Origin: Phycisphaerales bacterium
GTDB taxonomy: Bacteria; Planctomycetota; Phycisphaerae; Phycisphaerales; UBA1924
DNA: 64,000 nucleotides
Assembly (NCBI GenBank): GCA_027019265.1
Contig: JALUWX010000107.1
Location: 49,881-113,880 of the forward strand
Direction: 5' to 3'
Positions within the stretch are counted from its first letter, which is position 1. Every line of letters starts with the position of its first letter. The position numbers were made by a program, and so were the translations under genes. Below, in pieces: positions 34,979-43,354 of the stretch. Under the pieces are notes generated by a model. It was not told the origin of the DNA, ran no database searches, and worked only from the letters and a program-made list of their open reading frames with translations.

Positions 34979-36133
34979 ATGATCGTGCAAGACCTGATGA
35001 ACGCGATGGAGACCATCGCCCCTCTCAAACACGCCGAATCCTGGGACCGGGTCGGGCTCCAGCTCGGGGTTCCGGAGCGTGCGCTCGGTGGGCCGATCAT
35101 GCTCACCATCGACCTGACAGAAGAAGTCCTCGACGAAGCGATCCGTGCGCGCTGCGGCGCTGTCATCGCATACCACCCCGTGATCTGGAATCCCCTCAAG
35201 ACCCTCACCGATTCGACCCACACGGAGCGCATCATCCGGGGGGCGGCCGAGTCCGGGCTCGCGATCTTCACCCCCCACACCGCGCTCGACGCCGCGCCCG
35301 GCGGGGTCACGGACTGGCTCTGCGAAGGGATCTCCGCGAAACGGGGTGAGGCGCGCGAAGGGGTCATCGCCGGCGATTGCCGCGCCCTCTCCGCCGGGAC
35401 GGGTGGGGATCCGTCGCGCGAAGTCAAAGTCGTCACGTTCGTCCCCGAGGACGAACTCGATCAGGTCCGCAACGCGCTCGCGAGCGCCGGCGCCGGGGGG
35501 ATCGGGAACTACCGGGTCTGCTCGTTCACGAGCCCGGGCGAAGGAACCTTCCTCCCCCAAGAAGGCGCGGACCCCGCCATCGGCGAAATCGGATCCCTCG
35601 CGCGGGTCCAGGAATCACGCCTCGAGATGGTCTGCGCCAAGCGTGCGCTCCCCCTCGTCATCGAAACCCTCAAACGATTCCACCCATACGAAGAGCCCGC
35701 GTTTGATATCTACGAGCTCGTCCCCGAACCCCTCCGCACCTCGGGACCCGGCCGCCGTCTCATGCTCGATCAGCCCGCAACCGTGGGGGACCTGGTCGCG
35801 CGTCTCAAAATGCACCTGGACCGCACACGCATCCGCTACGCGCTCGTCGGCGACGACGTCCCCGTGCGCACCATCGGGGTTGTCCCAGGATCGGGTGGTT
35901 CCATGGTGGACCTCGCGCGTTCCGAGGGATGCGATGTCTTCATCACGGGTGAGATGACGCACCACGAGATCAGCGCTGCGCGCCAAGCCGGGATCTCGAT
36001 CCTCCTCGCCGGGCACACCAACACCGAGCGCGGCTACCTCCCGAGACTCAAAGCGAAGCTCGAGCAAACGCTCCCCAAGTCGAACGAGATCCTCATCTCG
36101 AAGGAAGACCGGGACCGGATCACCGTCGGGTGA
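34979..36133 (+). CDS. Nif3-family (YqfO/DUF34) metal-binding protein
   Basis: A 384-residue member of the Nif3-like family, of the longer YqfO type (B. subtilis YqfO about 370) with an internal domain between the halves. Metal-site residues are in AVIAYHPVIWNPLK, where most relatives have HHP (here the first His is Tyr), and in LLAGHTNTERGYLP, with the conserved His and Glu. The insert around residues 135-240 (VKVVTFVPEDELDQVRNAL; FHPYEEPAFDIYEL) is the CutA1/PII-like domain. ATG 34979 follows GGAGG by 8 nt. The cellular role of this family is unsettled; the old GTP cyclohydrolase name is not well supported. Confidence 0.88.
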   Translation: MIVQDLMNAMETIAPLKHAESWDRVGLQLGVPERALGGPIMLTIDLTEEVLDEAIRARCGAVIAYHPVIWNPLKTLTDSTHTERIIRGAAESGLAIFTPHTALDAAPGGVTDWLCEGISAKRGEAREGVIAGDCRALSAGTGGDPSREVKVVTFVPEDELDQVRNALASAGAGGIGNYRVCSFTSPGEGTFLPQEGADPAIGEIGSLARVQESRLEMVCAKRALPLVIETLKRFHPYEEPAFDIYELVPEPLRTSGPGRRLMLDQPATVGDLVARLKMHLDRTRIRYALVGDDVPVRTIGVVPGSGGSMVDLARSEGCDVFITGEMTHHEISAARQAGISILLAGHTNTERGYLPRLKAKLEQTLPKSNEILISKEDRDRITVG

Positions 36134-36135
36134 TG

Positions 36136-36151
36136 ACCCAAGTGGTTGGGT
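36136..36151. terminator. Short hairpin between convergent genes
   Basis: ACCCAA, loop GTGG, TTGGGT: 6-bp stem in the 21-nt gap between the Nif3-family gene and the convergent lipoprotein gene. There is no T-run, so its role as a terminator is only suggestive. Confidence 0.3.
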
Positions 36152-36154
36152 TGC

Positions 36155-36622
36155 TCACTCCGACACAGCGCTCGTGTCGAGCGAGCCGTCGAACCGGAAC
36201 TCCACCGTCGGAACATGCACGCGCGATCGGTACAGCTCCGAAGCGAAGCGTCCCGGAGGCTTGTAGATCAGCTCCCCCGTGAACGTGTATCCGATCGTCC
36301 CACCCGAGAGACGCGAACGATCGAGCACACACGGGACCTCGAACGTGCGCGTCGTGTACGTATCGAGGGTCAGCTCGGGAGAGCGCACCGCTGCGAACAC
36401 CTGCTCGTCCCCGATGAACACCCGGTACTTGATCTGGGTGAGAGGGAGCTGCTCCTCGTTCGGGTTCGTCGCTTCCAGTTCGAGCGCGATGACCGCTCTG
36501 TCCTGATCGAGCTCCACGGTCCGAGCACCGATGTGCCTGACCTTGGGGTGCGCGACGTTGGAGCACGCGCCGAGGAGCGAGCCCAGAACAAGCAGAATCG
36601 TGATCGGGAGTGTGCGGGTCAC
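36155..36622 (-). CDS. LEA14-like lipoprotein
   Basis: A 155-residue lipoprotein: VTRTLPITILLVLGSLLGAC is a signal peptide with lipobox LGAC at about residue 20. The mature part has the late-embryogenesis-abundant type 2 (LEA14/WHy-like) pattern ALELEATNPNEEQLPLTQIK, where the NPN motif begins a beta-sandwich. I chose GTG 36622, not ATG 36649, because TACGCT lies 5 nt before it and it gives a standard signal peptide; the longer start adds 9 basic residues. Located in the membrane facing the periplasm. Function unknown; convergent with the Nif3-family gene. Confidence 0.77.
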   Translation of the reverse strand: MTRTLPITILLVLGSLLGACSNVAHPKVRHIGARTVELDQDRAVIALELEATNPNEEQLPLTQIKYRVFIGDEQVFAAVRSPELTLDTYTTRTFEVPCVLDRSRLSGGTIGYTFTGELIYKPPGRFASELYRSRVHVPTVEFRFDGSLDTSAVSE

Positions 36623-36627
36623 GCACG

Positions 36628-36633
36628 AGCGTA
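36628..36633 (-). promoter_or_regulatory. TACGCT -10-like element before LEA14-like gene, leaderless-type
   Basis: On the minus strand TACGCT ends 5 nt before GTG 36622, with no ribosome binding site between. This geometry supports the GTG start over the upstream ATG at 36649. Confidence 0.4.
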
Positions 36634-36656
36634 TGCGCGTCGCGCGCATCGGACGA

Positions 36657-37130
36657 TCAGGGGATCGCCGAACGCGCCGGGCTCGTCAGGACCGTCGGGT
36701 GACCCAGGTGGACCCAGGTCGGGTCGCCCATCGCCTCCACGGTGACGGCCTCTGTCGTGATCCGCTGGTACTCCTCGATGTAGTGGAGCCAGTGGTTCAT
36801 GAGCATCCCGAGGACAGCGCACGCGACCCACGCGCCGACCTCGGCGCTGCGCTTGTGACGGATGAAGCTCAAGATCCCCACCCCGAGGGTGACCGTCGCG
36901 ACCTTCCACAACCCGAGAAGCGCGGGGGATTTGTACTCCATCATCGCGCGAGCGAGGGGATTGATCTCGTTCATCCCCGTGTGGGTGATATAGAGGATCG
37001 TCAGATACAGATCGACCACGCTCATGATCGCGACGAGCGCGAGCAGCACGATGACCCGTGAGGATCGATCGGCGAAAGGTCGGATCGCGGCTCCGGCGAG
37101 GGCCGCGCCCTGGGTCGGGAGCGGGTTCAT
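36657..37130 (-). CDS. DUF5658-like membrane protein
   Basis: A 157-residue inner-membrane protein with about four helices. The segment VVDLYLTILYITHTGMNEIN followed by PLARAMM matches DUF5658, in which a D-x-x-x-T helix precedes a (N/E)xNP motif. A C-terminal soluble tail of about 35 residues follows. No enzyme motif is visible. It lies 7 nt upstream of the longer reading of the LEA14-like gene on the same strand, so the two may be cotranscribed, and 152 nt downstream of rpiB. Confidence 0.75.
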   Translation of the reverse strand: MNPLPTQGAALAGAAIRPFADRSSRVIVLLALVAIMSVVDLYLTILYITHTGMNEINPLARAMMEYKSPALLGLWKVATVTLGVGILSFIRHKRSAEVGAWVACAVLGMLMNHWLHYIEEYQRITTEAVTVEAMGDPTWVHLGHPTVLTSPARSAIP

Positions 37131-37282
37131 GGATCCGGATATCGACCCGCGAACCCCGCCTCAGGAGCGTTCACTCCCCGCGCACCGACAGAAGCGCGTT
37201 CTCGGTCCTGCGCGTCCCGCGCTCACACCCAGGGATATCCATCAGCACCGAAGTTCTCGGATGAACCAAAGCCCATCCGGAC

Positions 37283-37771
37283 TCACCCAGCATTCGCCGG
37301 GCACTTGGAAGGGTCCTCCCCGTTCTCGATCGCTTTGATCTTGTTGATCCGTCGCTCGTGACGACCCCCCTCGAACGGGGTCGTGGTCCAGACCTTGATG
37401 ATCTTCTCGATCAATCGCGACCCGAGCAGATCCGCCGACAGACAGAGCACGTTCGCGTCGTTGTGGGAGCGCGAGAGCTGGGCTGTCAACTCGTCGTGCA
37501 CCAGGGCCGCGCGCAGACCCTTAATCTTATTGGCGGCGATACACATCCCGATCCCCGTGCCGCAGATCAGCACACCACGGTCCGCGTTCCCCGACGTGAT
37601 CTCATGACCCACCATGTACGCTTTCTCGGGGTAGTCGCATGGCTGGTCATCACACCCACCCAGGATGCGCGCGTCGTGACCCATCTCGTTGAGGGTGTCG
37701 CGCACAAGTTCCGCCGCCTGGGTCCCACGATGGTCCGCGCCGATGACGAATCGGAGGTTGGTGTCGCTCAT
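37283..37771 (-). CDS. rpiB: Ribose-5-phosphate isomerase B
   Basis: A 162-residue RpiB/LacAB-family isomerase that interconverts ribose 5-phosphate and ribulose 5-phosphate in the pentose phosphate pathway. It has FVIGADHRGTQAAEL at the start, GVLICGTGIGMCIAANKIKG with the catalytic Cys, and SRSHNDANVLCLSADLLG near the phosphate site. Its ATG overlaps the stop of the Sua5-phosphatase gene (ATGA, 37768-37771), so it is coupled to that gene. In Bacillus the same three functions (ywlC, ywlE, ywlF) are neighbours, which supports the grouping. Confidence 0.95.
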   Translation of the reverse strand: MSDTNLRFVIGADHRGTQAAELVRDTLNEMGHDARILGGCDDQPCDYPEKAYMVGHEITSGNADRGVLICGTGIGMCIAANKIKGLRAALVHDELTAQLSRSHNDANVLCLSADLLGSRLIEKIIKVWTTTPFEGGRHERRINKIKAIENGEDPSKCPANAG

Positions 37772-38868
37772 ATCCGGATCTCCTGGAGTCGTTGTTCGAT
37801 CAGGTCGCGTAATCGCCGGGCCGTCTCACGGTACACCTCGATCCCCTGACCGATCGGGTCGGGGATCGCTTCCCGCTCGTCGAGGACGAACACCTTGTGC
37901 ACACTGTTCGGCGCCACAGTCATGACGGCCTGCGCGTGGGAGGGGGTCATGGTGTAGATGATCTCCGCGTTGTCGATCATCTCGATCGTCAGCGCGCGGG
38001 ATCGGTGCGGCCCGGGTTCGATGTGCATCTCCTCGAGCACCTCGCGCGCATCGTCGGCCATCGGCGCGCCGTCCACGGCGCTGACCCCCGCGCTCCCCAC
38101 ATTCGTCGTGATCCCCGTGCGCTCCCCCTTCGAGATCAGATCCCGCGCGATCGCTTCCGCCATCGGGCTCCGGCACGTGTTCCCCGTGCACACAAACAGG
38201 ATCGTGCGCTCGAGCTTCGAGAGCACCTCGCGCTCCGTGAGCGCACCGGACCGATCCACCCGGATCGACCCGCTCATCCCGATGCGCACCGTCGTCGAGC
38301 CCGTCTTGTGGAGGGTCGGACCGTCGTCGATCACACACGAGGGCGCAGGATCCGGGTTGTCCGGGATCGAGCTCAGATCCGCGCTCGTTTCCTTCTCACT
38401 CGCCCAGACGGCCGCCCCCAACCGACGCGCCACGCACGCAACCCCCGAATCACGGAGCACACGCCGCGCGATCGGGTGATCCGGGATCCGGATCGCGATG
38501 CTGGTCCCGTCGTCGATCACCCCGCGTTCGATGTCCAGCGCTTCGCACAGGTCCTCGATCGCGCCCTCGGGCTGCTCGATCACCAACCGGGCCGCCCCCG
38601 GAAGGAGCTGATCGAACAACCGACGCGCGACGGCGGACTCGAGCCGGAGATAGGGCTCGATCTCCGATGGATCCGCGCTGTGGAGCGTCATCATCGGACC
38701 GTTCGTCTGGTCCGTGTGTCCCGTGAGCTCATCCAGGACGCGCGGCCCGTCCTTCGTTGCGCGGACAAACAAGCCGTAGACCGTGTCCGTGGGGAGCACG
38801 ACCACACGACCCTCTCTGAGCGCACCCGAAGCGCTCGAGAGCGCCGAATCGCGCTCGTCCGGGCTCAT
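37768..38868 (-). CDS. Sua5/YrdC threonylcarbamoyl-AMP synthase fused to a low-molecular-weight phosphatase
   Basis: A 366-residue two-domain protein. Residues 1-190 are a Sua5/YrdC/TsaC domain (REGRVVVLPTDTVYGLF; SIAIRIPDHPIARRVL), which makes threonylcarbamoyl-AMP for tRNA t6A. Residues about 215-366 are a low-molecular-weight protein tyrosine/arginine phosphatase with the P-loop FVCTGNTCRSPMAEA (CX5R) and the acid loop VFVLDEREAIPDPIGQ. I chose ATG 38868 after GAGGA (8-nt spacing); ATG 38898 in the same frame has TATTCT 5 nt upstream and is a good alternative. The order and overlap with rpiB resemble Bacillus ywlC-ywlE-ywlF, here with the first two fused. Confidence 0.9.
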   Translation of the reverse strand: MSPDERDSALSSASGALREGRVVVLPTDTVYGLFVRATKDGPRVLDELTGHTDQTNGPMMTLHSADPSEIEPYLRLESAVARRLFDQLLPGAARLVIEQPEGAIEDLCEALDIERGVIDDGTSIAIRIPDHPIARRVLRDSGVACVARRLGAAVWASEKETSADLSSIPDNPDPAPSCVIDDGPTLHKTGSTTVRIGMSGSIRVDRSGALTEREVLSKLERTILFVCTGNTCRSPMAEAIARDLISKGERTGITTNVGSAGVSAVDGAPMADDAREVLEEMHIEPGPHRSRALTIEMIDNAEIIYTMTPSHAQAVMTVAPNSVHKVFVLDEREAIPDPIGQGIEVYRETARRLRDLIEQRLQEIRI

Positions 38869-38986
38869 ATTCATGATCCTCGCGCCGAGTCCGTGCATGA
38901 CGAAGAATAGGGGAGCGCAACGCGAAGAACGACCGAGCGGAACAGGGGGAATTGTCCGAATCGGGATCGCACAGAGCGCAATTGTA

Positions 38987-39016
38987 TTGACACGGCGCGT
39001 GAGGCGCATGTACGCT
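38987..39016 (+). promoter_or_regulatory. dnaA promoter
   Basis: TTGACA (38987-38992), an 18-nt spacer, TACGCT (39011-39016): close to the sigma-70 consensus and reading toward dnaA. The expected RNA start near 39023 rules out the more upstream in-frame ATG at 39008 as the dnaA start. Confidence 0.65.
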
Positions 39017-39076
39017 GCGAAGCTTCATGTCGATCTTTCGCACACGATCGACTACAGGACAACCAACACGGATCAC

Positions 39077-40540
39077 ATGACGTCCCCTCCCGGGACGACA
39101 TTTTTCAACGGCGGCGCACAGGGCATGGACCTCGACGATCACACAACGCTCGAACGCGTGCTCGACACGATCCGACGAGATCATCCGCAGACGGCCCGCA
39201 AATGGTTCGACGAACTCGACGCGCTGGGCGTTGTTTCGGGCGCATTCGGGGTCCGGGCGCACTCGGACATCCATCGGGACTACCTCCGGCGAGAATGCCT
39301 CGACGGCTTCAACGACGCGCTCCGTGAACACACGGGTCAACTCCTCGCCGTCCGCTTCCTCGGACCCAACGACCCCTGGGACAGTGCACCCACCCAATCC
39401 AAACCACAAGATCATGGGTCCAGCACCCCGGGTTCGGATCCGGTTCGGACCCGACCCACGATCCACGCAAGCTCCGAGCTCGTGCGCCTCGAAAGCGAGC
39501 ACGCGCTCCCGATCAACCCGGATTACGGGTTCGATGACTTCGTGATCGGCCCGAACAATCGGCTCGCGCACGCGGCCAGTGTCGCTGTCTCCGAAAACCC
39601 GGGATTCGCCTACAACCCGCTCTTCATCCACGGCGGGGTCGGGCTGGGCAAAACCCACCTCCTCCACGCGATCTGCTTGAAGATCCTCCAAGCCCAACCC
39701 GACGTGAAGGTCCACTATGTGTCCTGCGACGGGTTCATGACCCAGTTCATGAACGCCGTCCAATCCGGGACCATGTCCGAGTTCCGTCACACCTTCCGGG
39801 ATGTGGACCTCCTCGTCATCGACGACATCCACTTCCTCGCGAAGCGCGATCGGACCCAGGAAGAGTTCTTCCACACCTTCAACTCCCTCTACCAAGCCAA
39901 CAAACAGATCGTCCTCTCCTCGGACGCGGCCCCCGAGGAGATCCCCGATCTCGAAGAGCGCCTCGTCTCGCGCTTCATGTGGGGTCTCGTCGCGAAAGTC
40001 GAGAAACCCGGATTCGAGACGCGCGTGGAAATCCTGAAACGCAAAGCGGATGCGCGCGGGGTCACCCTCCCCGAACCCGTCGCGATCGAGATCGCGCACC
40101 ACCTGGACACGAACATCCGTGAGCTCGAAGGCGCGATCACCAAGCTCCAGATCGTGTCGAGGGTCGAGAACCGGAAGATCGACCTGGACCTCGCGCGGGA
40201 CGCGCTGGGGGAAGAGTTCGCCGCCGCGCTCAGCGCTCAAGGCAACGGCCCCACGATCGAACGGATCATCTCCGAGATCTCGACCTACTACTCGATCAAA
40301 CGGACCGAGATCCTCGGGAAACGCCGACACAAATCCGTGGCGCTCCCCAGACAGGTCGGGATGTACCTCGCGCGTCATTCGACCCGTCACTCGCTTGAGG
40401 AGATCGGGGCGCACTTCGGGGGGCGTGACCACACCACCGTCATGCACGCCGTCAAAACCGTGTCGCGCAAGTCGAACGAGGACGAGTCCCTCCACAACGA
40501 CATCCTCGCGATCGAGTCCCGACTGCGCCAAGGCCTCTGA
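39077..40540 (+). CDS. dnaA: Chromosomal replication initiator DnaA
   Basis: A 487-residue DnaA. Domain I is divergent (residues about 20-95), followed by a short Pro/Ser-rich linker. The AAA+ domain has GGVGLGKT (186-193, Walker A) and LLVIDDIHFL (Walker B, Asp 249-250). The C-terminal DNA-binding domain carries SLEEIGAHFGGRDHTTVMHA, the DnaA signature that contacts the 9-mer box. The start at ATG 39077 lies just downstream of the expected RNA start; ATG 39125 is an alternative and neither has a strong ribosome binding site. DnaA opens oriC; candidate boxes lie directly downstream (40650-40981). Confidence 0.96.
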   Translation: MTSPPGTTFFNGGAQGMDLDDHTTLERVLDTIRRDHPQTARKWFDELDALGVVSGAFGVRAHSDIHRDYLRRECLDGFNDALREHTGQLLAVRFLGPNDPWDSAPTQSKPQDHGSSTPGSDPVRTRPTIHASSELVRLESEHALPINPDYGFDDFVIGPNNRLAHAASVAVSENPGFAYNPLFIHGGVGLGKTHLLHAICLKILQAQPDVKVHYVSCDGFMTQFMNAVQSGTMSEFRHTFRDVDLLVIDDIHFLAKRDRTQEEFFHTFNSLYQANKQIVLSSDAAPEEIPDLEERLVSRFMWGLVAKVEKPGFETRVEILKRKADARGVTLPEPVAIEIAHHLDTNIRELEGAITKLQIVSRVENRKIDLDLARDALGEEFAAALSAQGNGPTIERIISEISTYYSIKRTEILGKRRHKSVALPRQVGMYLARHSTRHSLEEIGAHFGGRDHTTVMHAVKTVSRKSNEDESLHNDILAIESRLRQGL

Positions 40541-41017
40541 GCGCCCTCCCGACCCAACCCCTGAAACTGTTACTATTTCGGATCTTGCGCGATGGTTCTC
40601 GCTCCACCCCGACCCCTGATTTTGGAATGCGCTCGGGTGTCGATTTCCCTGTGGATCGGGTGTGGACAAGCGCTCGATCGCGCTCGCTTGCGCCAGCGCC
40701 GTTCAACCGATCCGATCCCGCGCCAAAAGCGATCTCCCCGACTCAGCGCGCGCACCCGAGCGCAATCGACAGAGAACCGACAGCTTGATCCCGGGGGGAC
40801 GATTGCCCCAACCTCATACTGGTGAATGGTTTACGGATCTGCTCGTGTGTTTATCCCCCAACCGAGCGCTTCAATTCCCACCACCACCAACAGAATTACT
40901 TCTATCAGGGGGAAGAGAAGAGACACTCGGGTTCAGGGATCTATGAAGAACAGAACAAGCTCGGATCGGGTGTGTGGATACCTATGGGAGCAGTGATCCC
41001 CAGGACCCAGAACCGGA
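40541..41017. other. Candidate replication origin (oriC), DnaA-box cluster downstream of dnaA
   Basis: A 477-nt stretch without a supported gene, much richer in A/T than its flanks, especially 40800-40960. It holds sequences close to the DnaA box TTATCCACA: TGTGGATCG (40650-40658), TGTGGACAA (40661-40669, the reverse of TTGTCCACA, a full match to TTNTCCACA), TTATCCCCC (40851-40859) and TGTGGATAC (40973-40981). The pair at 40650 and 40661 is separated by 2 nt. An A/T-rich segment at 40865-40905 could be the unwinding element. Position next to dnaA supports the call; GC skew was not computed. Confidence 0.55.
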
Positions 41018-41503
41018 TCATCGGGTCCGGAGCTTCGCGAAGAAGCTCTTGAGGAGCTCCGAGGACTCCTCTGCGAGCACTCCGGGGATGATCTGAGCTC
41101 GATGGTTGAACCGATCGTCATCGCAGAGCGTGTGGAGGGAGCGGACACACCCCGCTTTGGGGTCGTCTGTGCCGTAGACGAGCCGACCGACCCGGGCATT
41201 CACGATCAGTCCCGCGCACATGGGACAGGGCTCGAGCGTGACGGCCAGGGAGCAGTGGTTCAGTCTCCAGTCCCCGATCCGCCGGCACGCGCTCTCGATC
41301 GCGTTGTGCTCAGCGTGTCCTGTGGGGTCTTTGTCTGTCTCGCGCGTGTTCGCGCCTTCGCCGAGGATCGTCCCCGACTCGGTCTCGTACACCACAGCGC
41401 CCACGGGAACCTCCCCGATCTCGGCCGCCTCCTGCGCGAGCTCCAGCGCCCGGCGCATCATCCGGAGATCGAGTTCCGTGGGTTGGGGTGTGGAGTCGCT
41501 CAC
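41018..41503 (-). CDS. tadA: tRNA-specific adenosine deaminase
   Basis: A 161-residue zinc deaminase that converts A34 to inosine in tRNA-Arg(ACG). It has GHAEHNAIES (His and catalytic Glu) and VTLEPCPMCAGLI (PCxxC zinc ligands), then YGTDDPKAGCVRSLHTL, as in TadA, and a C-terminal SSELLKSFFAKLR helix common to the family. It starts with GTG 41503, overlapping the tatC stop (GTGA, 41500-41503), so it is the second gene of that operon. A general cytidine/guanine deaminase is less likely given the C-terminal helix. Confidence 0.9.
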   Translation of the reverse strand: MSDSTPQPTELDLRMMRRALELAQEAAEIGEVPVGAVVYETESGTILGEGANTRETDKDPTGHAEHNAIESACRRIGDWRLNHCSLAVTLEPCPMCAGLIVNARVGRLVYGTDDPKAGCVRSLHTLCDDDRFNHRAQIIPGVLAEESSELLKSFFAKLRTR

Positions 41504-42537
41504 GGACCGGCCTCGTGATGGTCGTCCGTCGTCGCTGACGGGTCCTGCTCCACGTTCAGGTCCCCGATGACCCTGGAGAGGGGGAAGACTCTCAGAACGA
41601 AGAGACCGAGCTCGTAGAGCAGATAGAGGGGAACGGCCAGGAGGATCATGGACAGCGGGTCCGCCGGGGTCAGGAGCGCACCGGCGATGGAGCACGCGGC
41701 GATCGCGTGTCTCCGGTACTTGGTCATGGTCCCCGGATCCAGGATCCCGACCCACCCGAGCATGATGACAACCACGGGGGTCTGGAACGCGATCGCGAAC
41801 GCGAGCCCCATGTTGAGCACGGTCCGGATGTACTCGGAGATCTTGTACTGCTGAACGATCCCCTGATCCGTCGTGAGCTGGACGGATCGGATCAGCGGGG
41901 TCCCATCGTCCTTCAGACCAACGCAGTAGCGTTGCTGCATGAGGGTGTCGTTGATCCAGGTCATCCCGGGTTCCATCGGGTCCGGGTCCGCGCTGAGCAC
42001 GGGGACCATGGGGATCACGATCCCCTCGGGGACGGGCGCGGTCTGCTGATCGAGGGACCCGGCGACATTCGCGCCGAACCCGATGAAGAACGCGAGGATC
42101 ACGGGGAGGATCACGAAGTACAGGAACAACATGCTCAGGATCGTCAGGACCCCCGAGAACGGGATCAGGAGGCGCACGACCCGTCGTTCATGCGCGTAGA
42201 GCCCGGGGGAGATGAACTTCCAGAGCTGGTAGAGGATCCAAGGCGCGCCCACGAGCACCGTGACGACGACGGCCAAATGAACGACGGTCCCGAACGTCTC
42301 GAAGGGGGCCGTCGCGAGGAGGGTCGTCGCTTGTCCCCCCTGCTTGAGCTGACGACGCGCGGGGTCGATCAGGAGCTTGAGGAGGGGTTGTCCCATCGCG
42401 AAGGCCACGATGAAGATCGGGATGATCCCGAGGAGCGCGAGGATGATCCGTCTCCGGAGGTCCTCGAGGTGGTCCCCGAGCGACATGATCGCGTGGTGGT
42501 TGGGCTCGACTCGGCCGGGGATCTGGGAGGGGGTCAT
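41500..42537 (-). CDS. tatC: Sec-independent translocase TatC with enlarged periplasmic loop
   Basis: A 345-residue TatC, against about 258 in E. coli. It has LGDHLEDLRRRIILALLGII at the first helix, FGTVVHLAVVVTVLVGAPW and YQLWKFISPGLYAHERR, and six predicted membrane helices, the core receptor of twin-arginine export. Residues about 155-230 form an extra, Pro/Asp-rich soluble stretch between helices 3 and 4 (the second periplasmic loop), absent from E. coli TatC. ATG 42537 follows AAAGAAGA. tatA is not nearby. The sigma factor gene is divergent, 193 nt away. Confidence 0.92.
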   Translation of the reverse strand: MTPSQIPGRVEPNHHAIMSLGDHLEDLRRRIILALLGIIPIFIVAFAMGQPLLKLLIDPARRQLKQGGQATTLLATAPFETFGTVVHLAVVVTVLVGAPWILYQLWKFISPGLYAHERRVVRLLIPFSGVLTILSMLFLYFVILPVILAFFIGFGANVAGSLDQQTAPVPEGIVIPMVPVLSADPDPMEPGMTWINDTLMQQRYCVGLKDDGTPLIRSVQLTTDQGIVQQYKISEYIRTVLNMGLAFAIAFQTPVVVIMLGWVGILDPGTMTKYRRHAIAACSIAGALLTPADPLSMILLAVPLYLLYELGLFVLRVFPLSRVIGDLNVEQDPSATTDDHHEAGP

Positions 42538-42730
42538 TCTTCTTTGTCCGGTCTTTGTTTTGGTCTTGGGTCCGGATGCAAGCGTAGGAGCCCGTGTCCC
42601 AACAGTTTGTGTGGAACCAAACGATCCGTGTTCGAGGATCGTATTGAGAAAACCGTGACTGGATGCATGGGTTGGCGCATCCGTGGGATAGAAGCCGGGC
42701 TCGGAGCCCGGTGCGCAGGGGAACGTCGGC

Positions 42731-43354
42731 GTGAGTGATCGCTGGGAAGACACACTCCCGATCGAGCGCGCGATCCACGGGGATCGCGAAGCGATGTCGC
42801 GCGTCTGGGAAGGGACCCGGCGTTGGGTGGCCGCCGTGCTCCTGGCGCACAAGTCCAGGACGACGGACCTGGAGGACCTCTTGCAACAGGTGGCGCTCAA
42901 GGTGTGCACAAAGATCCATGAGGTGCGCGACCCCAGCGCCTTCAAGCCCTGGCTTCGCACCGTTGCGATCAACACGGCCCGCGCGGACGGGCGCAAGACC
43001 ACCCGGAGACGATTCGGGATGCTCCGCCTCGCCGGGTCCACGCGCCCCGAGCGTGAGCCCGAGCACCTGCGCGGGATGACCCTGTCGGACGATGCGAAGC
43101 GCGTCCTCGACGCGGCCGTCGCGCTCCCGGAGCACTACCGGGAACCCGTGCTCATGCGCTGTCTTCATGCGATGAGCACGAAACAGATCGCGGATGTGCT
43201 CGGGCTCCCCGAAACGACAGTCGAGACGCGCGTCGCGCGGGGCCGGCGCATGTTGCGCGAGACTCTGGAGCACGCGCAGAACACGAAGGAATCAACCACC
43301 CTTGAGACCAAGGGCGGATCGAGCGCCGTGATCGGCGCGGGAGGTGCGCGATGA
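42731..43354 (+). CDS. ECF-type RNA polymerase sigma factor
   Basis: A 207-residue extracytoplasmic-function sigma factor. Region 2 is at residues about 20-90 (TTDLEDLLQQVALKVCTKI; FKPWLRTVAINTARADGR) and region 4 at about 115-175 (LPEHYREPVLMRCLHAMSTK then QIADVLGLPETTVETRVARG, the HTH for the -35 element). It starts with GTG 42731 without a strong ribosome binding site. Its stop overlaps the ATG of the anti-sigma-like gene (ATGA, 43351-43354), typical of a sigma/anti-sigma pair. The target regulon is unknown; envelope stress is likely. Confidence 0.88.
   Translation: MSDRWEDTLPIERAIHGDREAMSRVWEGTRRWVAAVLLAHKSRTTDLEDLLQQVALKVCTKIHEVRDPSAFKPWLRTVAINTARADGRKTTRRRFGMLRLAGSTRPEREPEHLRGMTLSDDAKRVLDAAVALPEHYREPVLMRCLHAMSTKQIADVLGLPETTVETRVARGRRMLRETLEHAQNTKESTTLETKGGSSAVIGAGGAR

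Noticed and set aside
40541..41017. Small open frames in the gap after dnaA
   Set aside because: Their translations have no conserved features, no good ribosome binding site, and the A/T-rich sequence with DnaA-box-like sites is better explained as an origin.
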